Shown here: positions 44,127 through 52,467 of the stretch, in pieces | Position numbering within the stretch: position 1 is the stretch's first letter | Layout: each line of letters begins with the position of its first letter | Source of the DNA: Clostridia bacterium | GTDB lineage: Bacteria; Bacillota; Clostridia; Christensenellales; Aristaeellaceae | Assembly (NCBI GenBank): GCA_017512985.1 | Contig: JAFWEJ010000009.1 | Span: 1 to 64,000 of the forward strand | Reading direction: 5' to 3' | Length of the DNA: 64,000 bases | Notes under the pieces: model-generated | The model's database searches: none | Seen by the model: only the letters and a program-made list of their open reading frames with translations | What the model was told of the DNA's origin: nothing | Program-made: the position numbers and the translations under genes

Positions 44127-46023
44127 GTTCCCGAATCCATACATTCATGTTGCCGGGAGAACGGTTTGCCCAGGCGTAATATGGGATTGCTTTTAGCTGA
44201 CAGGGCCTCCTCCTGATCAAATCAGGACTGTACTGCATATCAGGAGAGACATCCGTCTTCCCTTCCATAGACAAGCAGACCATTCCCTCCGGCAATCCGG
44301 AAAGTGAAGACACCGTATCTATTTTCACTTCAGGAGACAATGAGACGGACGATAATTGTTCTTCCTGATCTACTTCCTCAAAACAATAAATAAACGGACC
44401 CCGGGCCAATGCAGTTTTTCCGGCACAGCTGCGCACCCGGATATCGGCGTGAAGTCTCCGGACAGGCATATCAAAGTTCAATGAAACGGTATCCCCTGCA
44501 TTCCAGATTCGTCTTATGTATACATATCCGTTCCGCACCGGATATTCTTCTAAATGCCGGTTGACTCGCATTGTATAGCTTGCCGCATGTCCCGGAATAT
44601 GGATTGCCAGGGTAAAATCTCCGCCGTCCGCGACAGTATAGCAGGCATCCCCCTGCCATGGGTATCCACTTTCCATGCGAATACGGCCAAAGCGTGTCGT
44701 AGCTTCGCTTCCAATCAGCAAATGGCTGTAAACTGTGTCATCATCCTCGCTCCAGAGATATCTGCCCAGGGATGCAATCAGCCTGGTAAGATTAGGCGGG
44801 CAGCAGGCGCAGTCATGCCATGGCGGGCGTTTGGGCAGGACATGTTCATATCCCGGAGCCTTGCCGGACACCCGCATATCCACTTCCAGAGGATTCACAT
44901 AAAAGAACCGTTTCCCGTCCAACTGCATTCCCGCCAGAGCCGCATTGTATAATTCCAGCTCCATCAGGTCGGCAAACCGTCCGTCCGGATGGTTTTTGAG
45001 CATATTATGAGCAAAAAACACCATTGCGACTGAAGCGCAGGTCTCCCCGTAGCATCTGTCCGGCGGAAGGTCATAATCCACTGTGAATGCCTCATGATAT
45101 GCGGATGAACCAACCGCACCGGTCACATACATCTGCTTTTGCGTAATGTCATCAAACAGGCGCTGACATGCATTCAACATTTCCCGGTCCCCTGTTTCCG
45201 CTGCGGCATCAGCCATTGCCGCGAGCAAATACAATTGCCGTACAGCATGTCCGCGGGCCACGGTCTGCTCACGCACGGGAACATCGGACTGGTTGTATAT
45301 CGTATCTGACGGTTCAATATCATATCCGCCGTAATGGATCCCCGGATGGGGTGGTGTGTGTTTGATAAACCATTCCGGATCCCGGCCCCTCAGTTCTAGA
45401 AATCGCAGCGCCATATCCCGGTAACGCTTCTTTCCTGTTACATGGAACAGGCGAAGCAGACCGATCTCAATCTCCTGATGTCCGGGAATGCCCTCTTCCT
45501 TTTCAAACCGGTCACAGATATGATCAGCCAGACGGATACAAATATGGAGCAGATCATCTTTCCCGGCGGCCTCATGCAACGCGGCACCGGCTTCCATCAT
45601 ATGCCCAGCGCAGTAAAGTTCATGACATTCCAGCAGGTTTGTCCAGCGGTTCCCGGGTTCTTTTACCGTAAAATAGGTATTCAGATAACCATCTTCCTGC
45701 TGGCAGCGGCCTATGAGCGCTACCAGTTCATCCACCCGTTCCGACAATTCATGATCCGGTTTCAGAAGCAGGGAATAGGCAGCCGCTTCCAGCCATTTAG
45801 CCACGTCACTGTCCTGAAAGACCATTCCGTAGAATGCTCCAGATTCTTCACCTGCAGCCATGCGAAAATTGCTGATGGCGTGAGATTTTTTTGCTTCAGG
45901 CACTTCATCCCGCAGGATTTTTTCCATATACGGAATGGTCACGTCTGTTATAAGTTCCTGGCGAGGTGACCAGAAATGATCGAAGATCGTTACATTCCGC
46001 AAGGACACTTCCTGTATCGGCAT
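44122..46023 (-). CDS. GH127 family beta-L-arabinofuranosidase
   Basis: 633-residue cytosolic glycoside hydrolase of family GH127 (HypBA1-like), removing beta-L-arabinofuranose from arabino-oligosaccharides of plant glycoproteins. (alpha/alpha)6 barrel N-terminal part (FWSPRQELITDVTIPYMEKIL, ARGHAVRQLYLLAAMADAAAETGD) and the zinc/catalytic residues: GETC (Glu near 325, Cys near 327) and CACCPPN (Cys near 404-406). No signal peptide, matching uptake of oligosaccharides by the upstream ABC transporter. ATG 46021-46023 follows GGAGGGAAG. Last gene of the SBP-permease-permease-GH127 operon under LacI control. Confidence 0.9.
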   Translation of the reverse strand: MPIQEVSLRNVTIFDHFWSPRQELITDVTIPYMEKILRDEVPEAKKSHAISNFRMAAGEESGAFYGMVFQDSDVAKWLEAAAYSLLLKPDHELSERVDELVALIGRCQQEDGYLNTYFTVKEPGNRWTNLLECHELYCAGHMMEAGAALHEAAGKDDLLHICIRLADHICDRFEKEEGIPGHQEIEIGLLRLFHVTGKKRYRDMALRFLELRGRDPEWFIKHTPPHPGIHYGGYDIEPSDTIYNQSDVPVREQTVARGHAVRQLYLLAAMADAAAETGDREMLNACQRLFDDITQKQMYVTGAVGSSAYHEAFTVDYDLPPDRCYGETCASVAMVFFAHNMLKNHPDGRFADLMELELYNAALAGMQLDGKRFFYVNPLEVDMRVSGKAPGYEHVLPKRPPWHDCACCPPNLTRLIASLGRYLWSEDDDTVYSHLLIGSEATTRFGRIRMESGYPWQGDACYTVADGGDFTLAIHIPGHAASYTMRVNRHLEEYPVRNGYVYIRRIWNAGDTVSLNFDMPVRRLHADIRVRSCAGKTALARGPFIYCFEEVDQEEQLSSVSLSPEVKIDTVSSLSGLPEGMVCLSMEGKTDVSPDMQYSPDLIRRRPCQLKAIPYYAWANRSPGNMNVWIREQ

Positions 46024-46040
46024 GAACTTCCCTCCTCCCG

Positions 46041-46922
46041 TCAGTTCTTCATCCCGGTCATCACTATGCCTTCCACAAAGTATTTCTGTCCGATCAGGTA
46101 AAATACAATGCCGGGTATAAAGGAAAGGCAGGTTGCGCACATAATGCTGGACCAGTCGTCATTAAAGGACCCCCGGAAAATGTTCAGTCCCAGTGCCAGG
46201 GTATACCGGTCCCTGCGGGTGATATAGGTTACCTGCTGAAGCAGGTCATTCCACAGCTCAATGAATTTCAGAAGGCCCACCACAATCATTGCCGACTTGA
46301 TCGCCGGAACAATGATAAAAATCAGGATCCTGAAATAGCCGCAGCCGTCAATTGTAGCCGCTTCGTCCAGTTCACGGGGCACCGTTTTCACAAACTGTCG
46401 GATCAGAAAAATATTAAAGGCGCCGCCTCCGCAAAAATGCGGCAGAATCAACGGCCAGTAAGTATTGACCAGGCCAATCTTGGACCACGCAAAGAAAATC
46501 GGGATCAGCGTGACCATGCTCGGAAGCAACATGGAGCCCACGCACAGTGTAAAGAGGAATTTCTTTCCGCGAAAACGGAGCCTTGCAAAGGCATAACCGC
46601 CCATCGTAGCAGTGACTACTGCTCCCAAAACCGCAGGGATCAGTATGGTCATCGTATTCCCCAGGAATTTCAGATACTCAAAGGATTTCAGTGTTTCCGG
46701 ATAGTTTTCAAATCGCCATGCAGGCGGTGTAAAAGCCGGTGGATAAGCATACAGCTCCCCGTTCGACATGAGAGACGATCGGAAAATCCAATAGATCGGG
46801 AACATCACAACCAAAGCAAGAACAATCAGCAGGATCAGGCAAAGGATACTTGCCGTTTTTTCCCGCCTTGATTTGGACAGAACACGCCCCTTGTGTTTTT
46901 GTAATGCTGTATACACACTCAT
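46041..46922 (-). CDS. Carbohydrate ABC transporter permease, MalG type
   Basis: 293-residue permease with six helices; EAA loop ELDEAATIDGCGYFRILIFIIVPAIKSAM near residue 195. CUT1 family sugar importer. Start overlaps the upstream permease stop (ATGA). Pairs with the MalF-type permease and the family-1 binding protein; ATPase likely a shared MsmX-type encoded elsewhere. Confidence 0.93.
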   Translation of the reverse strand: MSVYTALQKHKGRVLSKSRREKTASILCLILLIVLALVVMFPIYWIFRSSLMSNGELYAYPPAFTPPAWRFENYPETLKSFEYLKFLGNTMTILIPAVLGAVVTATMGGYAFARLRFRGKKFLFTLCVGSMLLPSMVTLIPIFFAWSKIGLVNTYWPLILPHFCGGGAFNIFLIRQFVKTVPRELDEAATIDGCGYFRILIFIIVPAIKSAMIVVGLLKFIELWNDLLQQVTYITRRDRYTLALGLNIFRGSFNDDWSSIMCATCLSFIPGIVFYLIGQKYFVEGIVMTGMKN

Positions 46923-47836
46923 TCCTTCTCATCTCCTTCATAGAAGATCCAGCCTTTGCTGGTAGCAAACAGAATACCGGTAAAAACAGCGATGATCAGG
47001 AACAGGATAACAGCAATCGCGCTGCCATATCCGTATTTATGAGACTTGAAGGCCTGGGTATAGAGCATATAACACATAAAATAGCTTCCGGTTCCGGGAC
47101 CGCCCTGGGTCAGTGAAAGTGCCGGAGTAATCACCTGCAGATTAGTTACCAGACTCATCAGCAGGTTGTAGAAAATAATGGGAGTCATACAGGGAATGGT
47201 AATCTTCCAGAAGCGGTGCCATGCATTGGCCCCGTCAATTTCTGCTGCCTCATGGTAGGTACGGGGTACGTTCTGCAGACCGGCCAGAAAGATCACGATC
47301 AGGTTGCCGCTGAGCCATACGGCAATCAGCGCCAGGGAAGGAGTGACCATAGTGCTCGAGTCCAGGAATTTGACCGATGTACCGCCGTTCAGCTTAATCA
47401 GGTAGTTAAACAATCCGTGATTATAGTCAAAGAGCCATTTCCACCCGAGATAAACAGCCAGTACCGGCAGTACGTAAGGCAGATAGAATACTGCGCGGAA
47501 AAAACCGCGTGCCGGTACTTTTCTGTTCAGTAGCATTGCTATAATCATGGAATAGATGATGCTACCGATTACAGAGAGGCATGCGTATTCCAGCGTCGTC
47601 AGTAATGACCCGTAGAATTTCGTATCTCTGGTGAACAGGCGGATATAATTGTCGAGGCCGATGTACTTCATCTCTCCGAGGCCGTTCCAGTTAAACAGGC
47701 TCAGGGTAAAGGAAGCGATCATCGGAATATAGGTGATGCAGACCAGGCCGATCACCGACGGCAGCAGGCAGATCCATGCCGCCCGGGTCTCTCCCCGGTT
47801 ATAACGGATCATATGTCTCTTTGGCAACGCCGTCAT
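46919..47836 (-). CDS. Carbohydrate ABC transporter permease, MalF type
   Basis: 305-residue CUT1 permease with six helices. EAA loop YHEAAEIDGANAWHRFWKITIPCM near residue 205. GGAGGAATGATGC precedes the ATG. Second gene of the arabinoside uptake operon, 79 bp after the binding protein. Confidence 0.93.
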   Translation of the reverse strand: MTALPKRHMIRYNRGETRAAWICLLPSVIGLVCITYIPMIASFTLSLFNWNGLGEMKYIGLDNYIRLFTRDTKFYGSLLTTLEYACLSVIGSIIYSMIIAMLLNRKVPARGFFRAVFYLPYVLPVLAVYLGWKWLFDYNHGLFNYLIKLNGGTSVKFLDSSTMVTPSLALIAVWLSGNLIVIFLAGLQNVPRTYHEAAEIDGANAWHRFWKITIPCMTPIIFYNLLMSLVTNLQVITPALSLTQGGPGTGSYFMCYMLYTQAFKSHKYGYGSAIAVILFLIIAVFTGILFATSKGWIFYEGDEKE

Positions 47837-47915
47837 GCATCATTCCTCCAGTCTTTCTTCCCTTTTGAAGATGGGGGAACGCATCTGCGTCCCCCCCATC
47901 CAACAGAACCATGGT

Positions 47916-49235
47916 TTAATCGATCAGAATCGCTTCGCACAGATCCGGATAGATTTCATTAATGACATCCTCTGCTGTGCGTTCGCCGCTCCATACGCTC
48001 TGCAGGGCGGTGAACAGAATTTCGTTGGTTGTGATCTGTGTATTGGGTGTGTAGTACCAGCAGGCAGGTTTTGCGTTGTTCATGGTATATTCCACCAGCA
48101 CCTTTTTGCCGGTTTCCATGTCCTTGTTGTAAGGATACTTTTCATTGCCCAGCCACTTGCTGATGCCTTCCTCAGTCTTATAGTAATATTCGCTCTTGGG
48201 CAGCCAGATACCTGTCAGCACAAGGGATTCCCAGTTGCTTTCCTCACGGGTATACCATTTGACAAAATCATAGGCTTCCTGCTGGTGCTTGCCCTTAAAC
48301 ACGCCGGTCAGGCCAGAAGTACAGAGCGTGACGTTTTCCTTCATCATGGGCAGCGGCGCAATGCCGTAATTTATATCCAGGTTCGGGAAATCAGTACCCA
48401 GACGCCAGGTGCCGTCCGTTGTCATGGCCACAGTCTTGCTGCCGATGCCAACGCCCACGCCGTTGTCTTCAGGAATAACATTGAGGGGAGCCACATGCTC
48501 CACCAGGGCCAGGTCAGCCACCTTCTGGATGGACTCAATGGCTTCAGGACTGTTAATCAGGCATTGTTTACCGTCGTCGGAGAACCAGGCGCCGCCATTG
48601 GACAAGGCCCATACTTCCATCTGCCAGGTCCAGTTATTCACGAAAGCACCATACTGCACGATCTTTTCGGGGTTGAACCCATCTTCACCGGGATGCTTTC
48701 CGGCTTCGTCAAAAGTGAGCCGTTTTGCCACTTCCACAAACTCATCCCAGGTATAGGGCTTGTCAGCAGAAGGATAAGGTTCACCGGCAGCATCAAACAT
48801 ATCCTTGTTGTAGTACATAATGAGGATTTCGTTGCAGCTGGAGTAGCCGACCGGAGTCCCATCATCTTTGAAGGTAATGCAGTCCATAGGCTGGAGTTCT
48901 TCACCGGCATACATGTCGGATACGTCAGCCATGACACCGTTCCGGGCGAAGAAAAGCACGGAGTTTTCATTCACCATGCCGCAGTCCGGCAGCTGATCCG
49001 CAATTGCGTAATTGACCAGCGTTTCCGTATACTGTTCATTAGGAATCTGCATGGGCTCTACAAATACCTTGTCCTGCATCTGGTTGTATTCATCCAGAAC
49101 TTTCTGCACGCTTTCAAATTCAGTCTGATCACCCCAGAAAGAATAGGTGATATGGACCCGTCCGTCACCTTCTGCCAATGCGATCACCGGGAGCATCAAC
49201 GCCAGGCAAAGTACAATTGCCAACAGTTTCTTCAT
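47916..49235 (-). CDS. Carbohydrate ABC transporter substrate-binding protein, family 1
   Basis: 439-residue extracellular binding protein. Signal peptide MKKLLAIVLCLALMLPVIALA; the Cys lies in the hydrophobic core and is not a lipobox, so anchoring is uncertain. Typical features: HITYSFWGDQTEFESVQKVLDEYN, CGMVNENSVLFFARNGVMADVSDMY, PYTWDEFVEVAKRL and the conserved GTWRLGTDFPN. ATG 49233-49235 follows AGGAGG. First gene after a promoter with a LacI-type operator at its start site. Ligand presumably an arabinose-containing oligosaccharide, because the operon ends with GH127. Confidence 0.92.
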   Translation of the reverse strand: MKKLLAIVLCLALMLPVIALAEGDGRVHITYSFWGDQTEFESVQKVLDEYNQMQDKVFVEPMQIPNEQYTETLVNYAIADQLPDCGMVNENSVLFFARNGVMADVSDMYAGEELQPMDCITFKDDGTPVGYSSCNEILIMYYNKDMFDAAGEPYPSADKPYTWDEFVEVAKRLTFDEAGKHPGEDGFNPEKIVQYGAFVNNWTWQMEVWALSNGGAWFSDDGKQCLINSPEAIESIQKVADLALVEHVAPLNVIPEDNGVGVGIGSKTVAMTTDGTWRLGTDFPNLDINYGIAPLPMMKENVTLCTSGLTGVFKGKHQQEAYDFVKWYTREESNWESLVLTGIWLPKSEYYYKTEEGISKWLGNEKYPYNKDMETGKKVLVEYTMNNAKPACWYYTPNTQITTNEILFTALQSVWSGERTAEDVINEIYPDLCEAILID

Positions 49236-49263
49236 AAATAGCATCCTCCTGTTTTCATTTTTT

Positions 49264-49283
49264 GTGGTTATACGTTTAACCAC
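49264..49283. promoter_or_regulatory. LacI-type operator O1
   Basis: Perfect palindrome with arms GTGGTTA and TAACCAC around TACGTT. It lies 13 bp downstream of the -10 of the transporter promoter, where a repressor would block initiation. Confidence 0.7.
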
Positions 49284-49295
49284 TCGTTTGATCAT

Positions 49296-49324
49296 AAAAT
49301 ATCACTCTCCCAGACAATTGTCAA
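49296..49324 (-). promoter_or_regulatory. Promoter of the arabinoside uptake operon
   Basis: Minus strand: -35 TTGACA (49319-49324), 17-bp spacer, -10 TATTTT (49296-49301). Confidence 0.75.
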
Positions 49325-49345
49325 TAGCGCCAGCGCCGAAAAATA

Positions 49346-49365
49346 AAGGTTAATTTGTTAACCTT
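49346..49365. promoter_or_regulatory. LacI-type operator O2
   Basis: Perfect palindrome AAGGTTAA TTTG TTAACCTT between the two divergent promoters; arms share GGTTAA with O1. Confidence 0.6.
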
Positions 49366-49371
49366 CAAGGC

Positions 49372-49400
49372 TTGACTGTTTTTGTTTTATACGATATATT
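49372..49400 (+). promoter_or_regulatory. Promoter of the lacI-family gene
   Basis: -35 TTGACT (49372-49377), 17-bp spacer, -10 TATATT (49395-49400). A third, imperfect operator-like element (CAATCGATTAACCAC, 49408-49422) lies over the start region. Confidence 0.7.
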
Positions 49401-49433
49401 TATTTCAATCGATTAACCACAAGAAAGCCGGTG

Positions 49434-50462
49434 ATGAATTTGGCAACCATGCGTGATGTGGCAAGCCTTGCAGGCGTTTCCACCGCAACGGTATCACATG
49501 TGGTAAACGGAACAAAAAAGATTTCTCCGGAAACTGTTGAGAAAGTCCTCATGGCTATATCCAAAGTCAATTACCAGCCCAACACTGTAGCAAAGTCACT
49601 GCGTATGGGACAAACGCATACTATCGGTGTCCTTGTGGAAGATATACGAGGCCTGCCGGTTGCTTCCATTGTCAGCGGCATCAGCGAAACCCTTTCAAGG
49701 AATGGATTCAGAACGATTTTTCACGATCTTCATCTGCTTGAAAAACTGTATAACCAATACGAACAGATCGGAACATACCGGCAACGCATCAATTCGGGAC
49801 TTTCCCTGCTGCAATCCTCCAATGTGGACGGGATCATCTATGTGGCTATGCACGACCGCCATCTGGATTATCTACTGGATCCGATGGACAAACCTTTGGT
49901 GTTTGCATATTCTCACGGAACTGAAAATGACACCTATGTAACATATTCCAACAGAGATTCTGCCGCAGACATGATACGCCATCTGATACAGAAGGGGCAT
50001 ACCCGGATTGCGGTTATTGCAGGCCATCCTCATTCTTATCCTACAGCCCAGCGTCTGCTCGGAATCCAAATGGCCATGCAGCAGGCGGGACTGGTTATTC
50101 CATCTGAATACATTAAGTACGGAGACTGGGAATATGAATCCGGTATTACACAAACCAGGGAATTGTTGAAACTCCCGGAACGGCCCACTGCCATTTTTGC
50201 AATGAATGACCTGATGGCCGCCGGATGTATATCCATGCTTCAAACAGTAGGATTACAGATACCGAAAGATTTAGCGGTTGTCGGCTTTGACAACCGGGAA
50301 ATATCCGGATACCTTCAGCCTCCGCTGACTACCGTTGCCCTGCCGACAGCCGAAATCGGAACAAAAGCCGCACTGCACATTATCGACATGATACAGAATC
50401 CCCGCACATTGCCTACACGGGAAATTATTCATTGCTCAATCATCGAAAGGCAATCTGTATAA
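49434..50462 (+). CDS. LacI family transcriptional repressor
   Basis: 342-residue regulator. HTH at residues 4-50 (TMRDVASLAGVSTATVSHVVNGTKKISPETVEKVL) with hinge YQPNTVAKSLR, then a periplasmic-binding-like ligand domain (IGVLVEDIRGLPVASIVSGISETL, AIFAMNDLMAAGCISMLQTVG, VVGFDNREISGYLQPPLTTV). ATG 49434 is preferred to an adjacent GTG. Divergent from the arabinoside operon with three operator-like palindromes in between, so it probably represses both itself and the operon. Confidence 0.93.
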   Translation: MNLATMRDVASLAGVSTATVSHVVNGTKKISPETVEKVLMAISKVNYQPNTVAKSLRMGQTHTIGVLVEDIRGLPVASIVSGISETLSRNGFRTIFHDLHLLEKLYNQYEQIGTYRQRINSGLSLLQSSNVDGIIYVAMHDRHLDYLLDPMDKPLVFAYSHGTENDTYVTYSNRDSAADMIRHLIQKGHTRIAVIAGHPHSYPTAQRLLGIQMAMQQAGLVIPSEYIKYGDWEYESGITQTRELLKLPERPTAIFAMNDLMAAGCISMLQTVGLQIPKDLAVVGFDNREISGYLQPPLTTVALPTAEIGTKAALHIIDMIQNPRTLPTREIIHCSIIERQSV

Positions 50463-50480
50463 AGAAAACCCGGGCAAACA

Positions 50481-50511
50481 AAAAAGTCGGCTGGAGCGCT
50501 CCAACCGGCTT
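50481..50511 (-). terminator. Terminator in scar R2
   Basis: Minus strand GCCGGTTGGAGC/GCTCCAGCCGAC hairpin followed by TTTTTT, serving the integrase remnant; on the plus strand it may also end the lacI-type transcript. Confidence 0.75.
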
Positions 50512-50526
50512 CGTTTCTTCCCGGGA

Positions 50527-50799
50527 TCATCCTGCCCGGAACATCCTCTTGCTCACCTTGGTTTCTTCCTTCTTGCCTGCCAGTTTCTCCTGCTCTTTTC
50601 GGGCATTTTCCAGCTCCTGCATCCGCCCCACTTCCTTAAGCGCATCCTCCAGTCCTAGGTGCGTGTACGTGTTCATCGTCACCCCGATGTCACTATGGCC
50701 CATCAGGTACTGCAACGTCTTCGGGTACATACCTGCCCGTGCCTGAATGCTGCAGTAAGTGTGGCGACATGTTTCCCAGCTGAAGCGCGGCATGGCGGT
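50527..50799 (-). pseudogene. int: Phage tyrosine integrase, C-terminal remnant
   Basis: Only about 91 C-terminal codons resemble an integrase: CRHTYCSIQARAG, PKTLQYLMGHSDIGVT and NTYTHL hold the second catalytic Arg, the His residues and the nucleophile Tyr. The catalytic N-terminal half is missing; upstream of about 50,800 the frame is merely the reverse strand of the lysin remnant. Ends in MFRAG. The terminator in scar R2 follows. Confidence 0.85.
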
Positions 50800-51346
50800 A
50801 TTCAAATGGAACCCGATTACCCCAGAGAAGTTCAATGACGGTCTTGGTGACTTCCAGCATATCGGCCTTGTTACCAGCGTAAATCCGCTCCGAATCGTGC
50901 ATGCTTCCTCAGCAGTGGGTTGTGTCACGACGGATTCAAAACTGGGCAAATGGGCCTACTGGGGCTGGCTGAAAGATGTAGCAAAGCAGGAAAGCTTGCC
51001 TGTTGAAACAGCAGAACCTGTGGAAGGAGATGAGGAACCTGTGGTTGAAGCAGAATTCGCCATTGTGATCGCGGACAGTGGTTCGACGGTGAATATGCGC
51101 ACCAAAGCAAAATCCAGCGCCCCACTGGTGGAGCGTGTCCCCCTCGGTGCACGGGTGGAGGTGCTGGGAACCTGCGGATCTTGGACAAAGGTGAAGTTCG
51201 GTTCTCGGACCGGGTATATGATGACAAAGTTCCTGACCGCCGAACAAGAGCAGGAACCGGATGAAGACCTTACGCTTGAGGAACGGGTTGCCCGTCTGGA
51301 ACGGCGTGTTGCCCTGCTTGAAGCAAGTGATGGCGCGGTCGGTTGA
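50783..51346 (+). pseudogene. Phage lysin remnant: NlpC/P60-like tail plus SH3 domain
   Basis: Plus-strand frame whose recognisable part starts near base 50,783 (GMAVFKW, then DGLGDFQHIGLVTSV and WAYWGWLKDV, resembling the end of a phage NlpC/P60-like cell-wall hydrolase), followed by an acidic linker, a bacterial SH3 domain (TVNMRTKAKSSAPLVERVPLGARVEVL...WTKVKFGSRTGYM) and a coiled-coil tail (LEERVARLERRVALLE). The N-terminal catalytic part with the Cys is absent, and the 5' cut coincides with that of the integrase remnant. A start at 50,759 would add residues from the integrase side. Ends in a good terminator. Confidence 0.75.
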
Positions 51347-51351
51347 CCGCC

Positions 51352-51388
51352 GGCCCTGTGGAGTTATTCTCCATAGGGCCTCTTTTTT
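51352..51388 (+). terminator. Terminator after the lysin remnant
   Basis: GGCCCTGTGGAG TTATT CTCCATAGGGCC followed by TCTTTTTT; one G-T pair. Confidence 0.88.
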
Positions 51389-51401
51389 ATTTCTGAAGAT
51401 A

Positions 51402-51716
51402 TCAAGCAACATGACTTTGTATAAATAGCGCCAAAAAGTCAGAATCGCAGGATTCCTCCTGCGCCACGACTTGAAACTTGGGCTTTTTAGCTACCAGAAT
51501 ATCCTCAATTGACACCTCAAAAAAATAGCTCAGGGCAAAGAGGTTATCTGTGCTTGGAAGCGATTTTCCGGATTGCCACTTATAAATTGCCTGCGGTGCC
51601 TCAAATCCGAGGAATTCTTGCAGGTCAGCTACAGAGTATCCCTGTGCCTTCCTTAACCGCAGAATATTCTTTCCAGTAGCAATCACATCAATCACCGGAT
51701 AGTACTTGGTACCCAT
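51402..51716 (-). CDS. XRE-family helix-turn-helix protein
   Basis: 104-residue DNA-binding protein with one HTH_3 domain (residues 8-62: GKNILRLRKAQGYSVADLQEFLGFEAPQAIYKWQSGKSLPS) and a short tail. ATG 51714-51716 follows GAAGGAGG, so translation is well supported. Lies in the collapsed prophage zone; a phage repressor-type regulator or a host regulator caught between scars are both possible. Confidence 0.85.
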   Translation of the reverse strand: MGTKYYPVIDVIATGKNILRLRKAQGYSVADLQEFLGFEAPQAIYKWQSGKSLPSTDNLFALSYFFEVSIEDILVAKKPKFQVVAQEESCDSDFLALFIQSHVA

Positions 51717-52467
51717 AAGATCAACCTCCTTCAATCAAGTCGTTTTTTACACACCATCTGCGTGTCCTCAGGCTCTAGGAGGATAACCAATACCAGAAGT
51801 ACATTTCCCAAATGGGAAGGATAGTATTTGTATCCAGAGCTTTTCGGGCAATAAAAAATCCGGCCACTGTCGCAGCCGGAGTCAAATTCGCTGTCCACTT
51901 ATCCTGCCCGAAACATCTTCTTGTCTATCATTATTGTAGAAGCTGATCCATCACCTTCTTAGGTTGTATGCTTCTTATCCCTCTTAGTCCGTTTTCCTGC
52001 GAATTTCTGGATAATTCATTGTTTTTCTCAGGATTTGCATTTGCAGATATTTTTGTCTCAAAATTCAATGCTCTGATTTTTCTACTGGAAGTAATCACTC
52101 TGTTTCCGAATAAAGCCAACTGTAAAACCGTTTTCAGGCTTGCCAGGTTAATCTAAGCCATCGATGAATCGAAAGCGCCACCCCTTTTAAGCCAGCGTTT
52201 CTTCATGTGACACTGATATTCATATTTTCAGCGATATTTTACCAGTAGCAGTAAAACAGCTGTTTTTCCTCTTTGACTGCTGCGTTTTGGTAAGTCCTGC
52301 CAACCCCTTAATATACGAATCAAGACTACCAAAAGCAGTAAAAAAGCAGTAAAACGGGATTATTCTGCTACTCAGTTTTCTGGCCAAAGGATACGATATA
52401 TTGAACTCCACGGGCAATAAAAAGACCGGAACCTGTTTCAGTTCCGGTTCTCTTTCCGCAGGGAATC
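51717..52467. other. Gene-free zone with two integration scars
   Basis: Low-GC stretch. Scar R3 (51846-51924) carries a CCGG hairpin and, on the minus strand, the codons for KKMFRAG plus stop, the same end as the integrase remnant at 50,527, so it is the 3' tip of a second integrase copy. Scar R4 (52318-52450) repeats the left half of scar R1. Between them are short frames without ribosome sites and AGCAGTAAAA-type repeats (52240-52260, 52331-52355). Confidence 0.6.
52418..52450 (-). terminator. Terminator after the kdgK-type gene
   Basis: Minus strand GAACCGGAACTG AAA CAGGTTCCGGTC followed by a T run, inside scar R4. Confidence 0.8.

Noticed and set aside
51931-52119. 62-codon minus-strand frame in the scar zone
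   Set aside because: No ribosome site and no resemblance to any family; lies between integrase tip and repeat debris.
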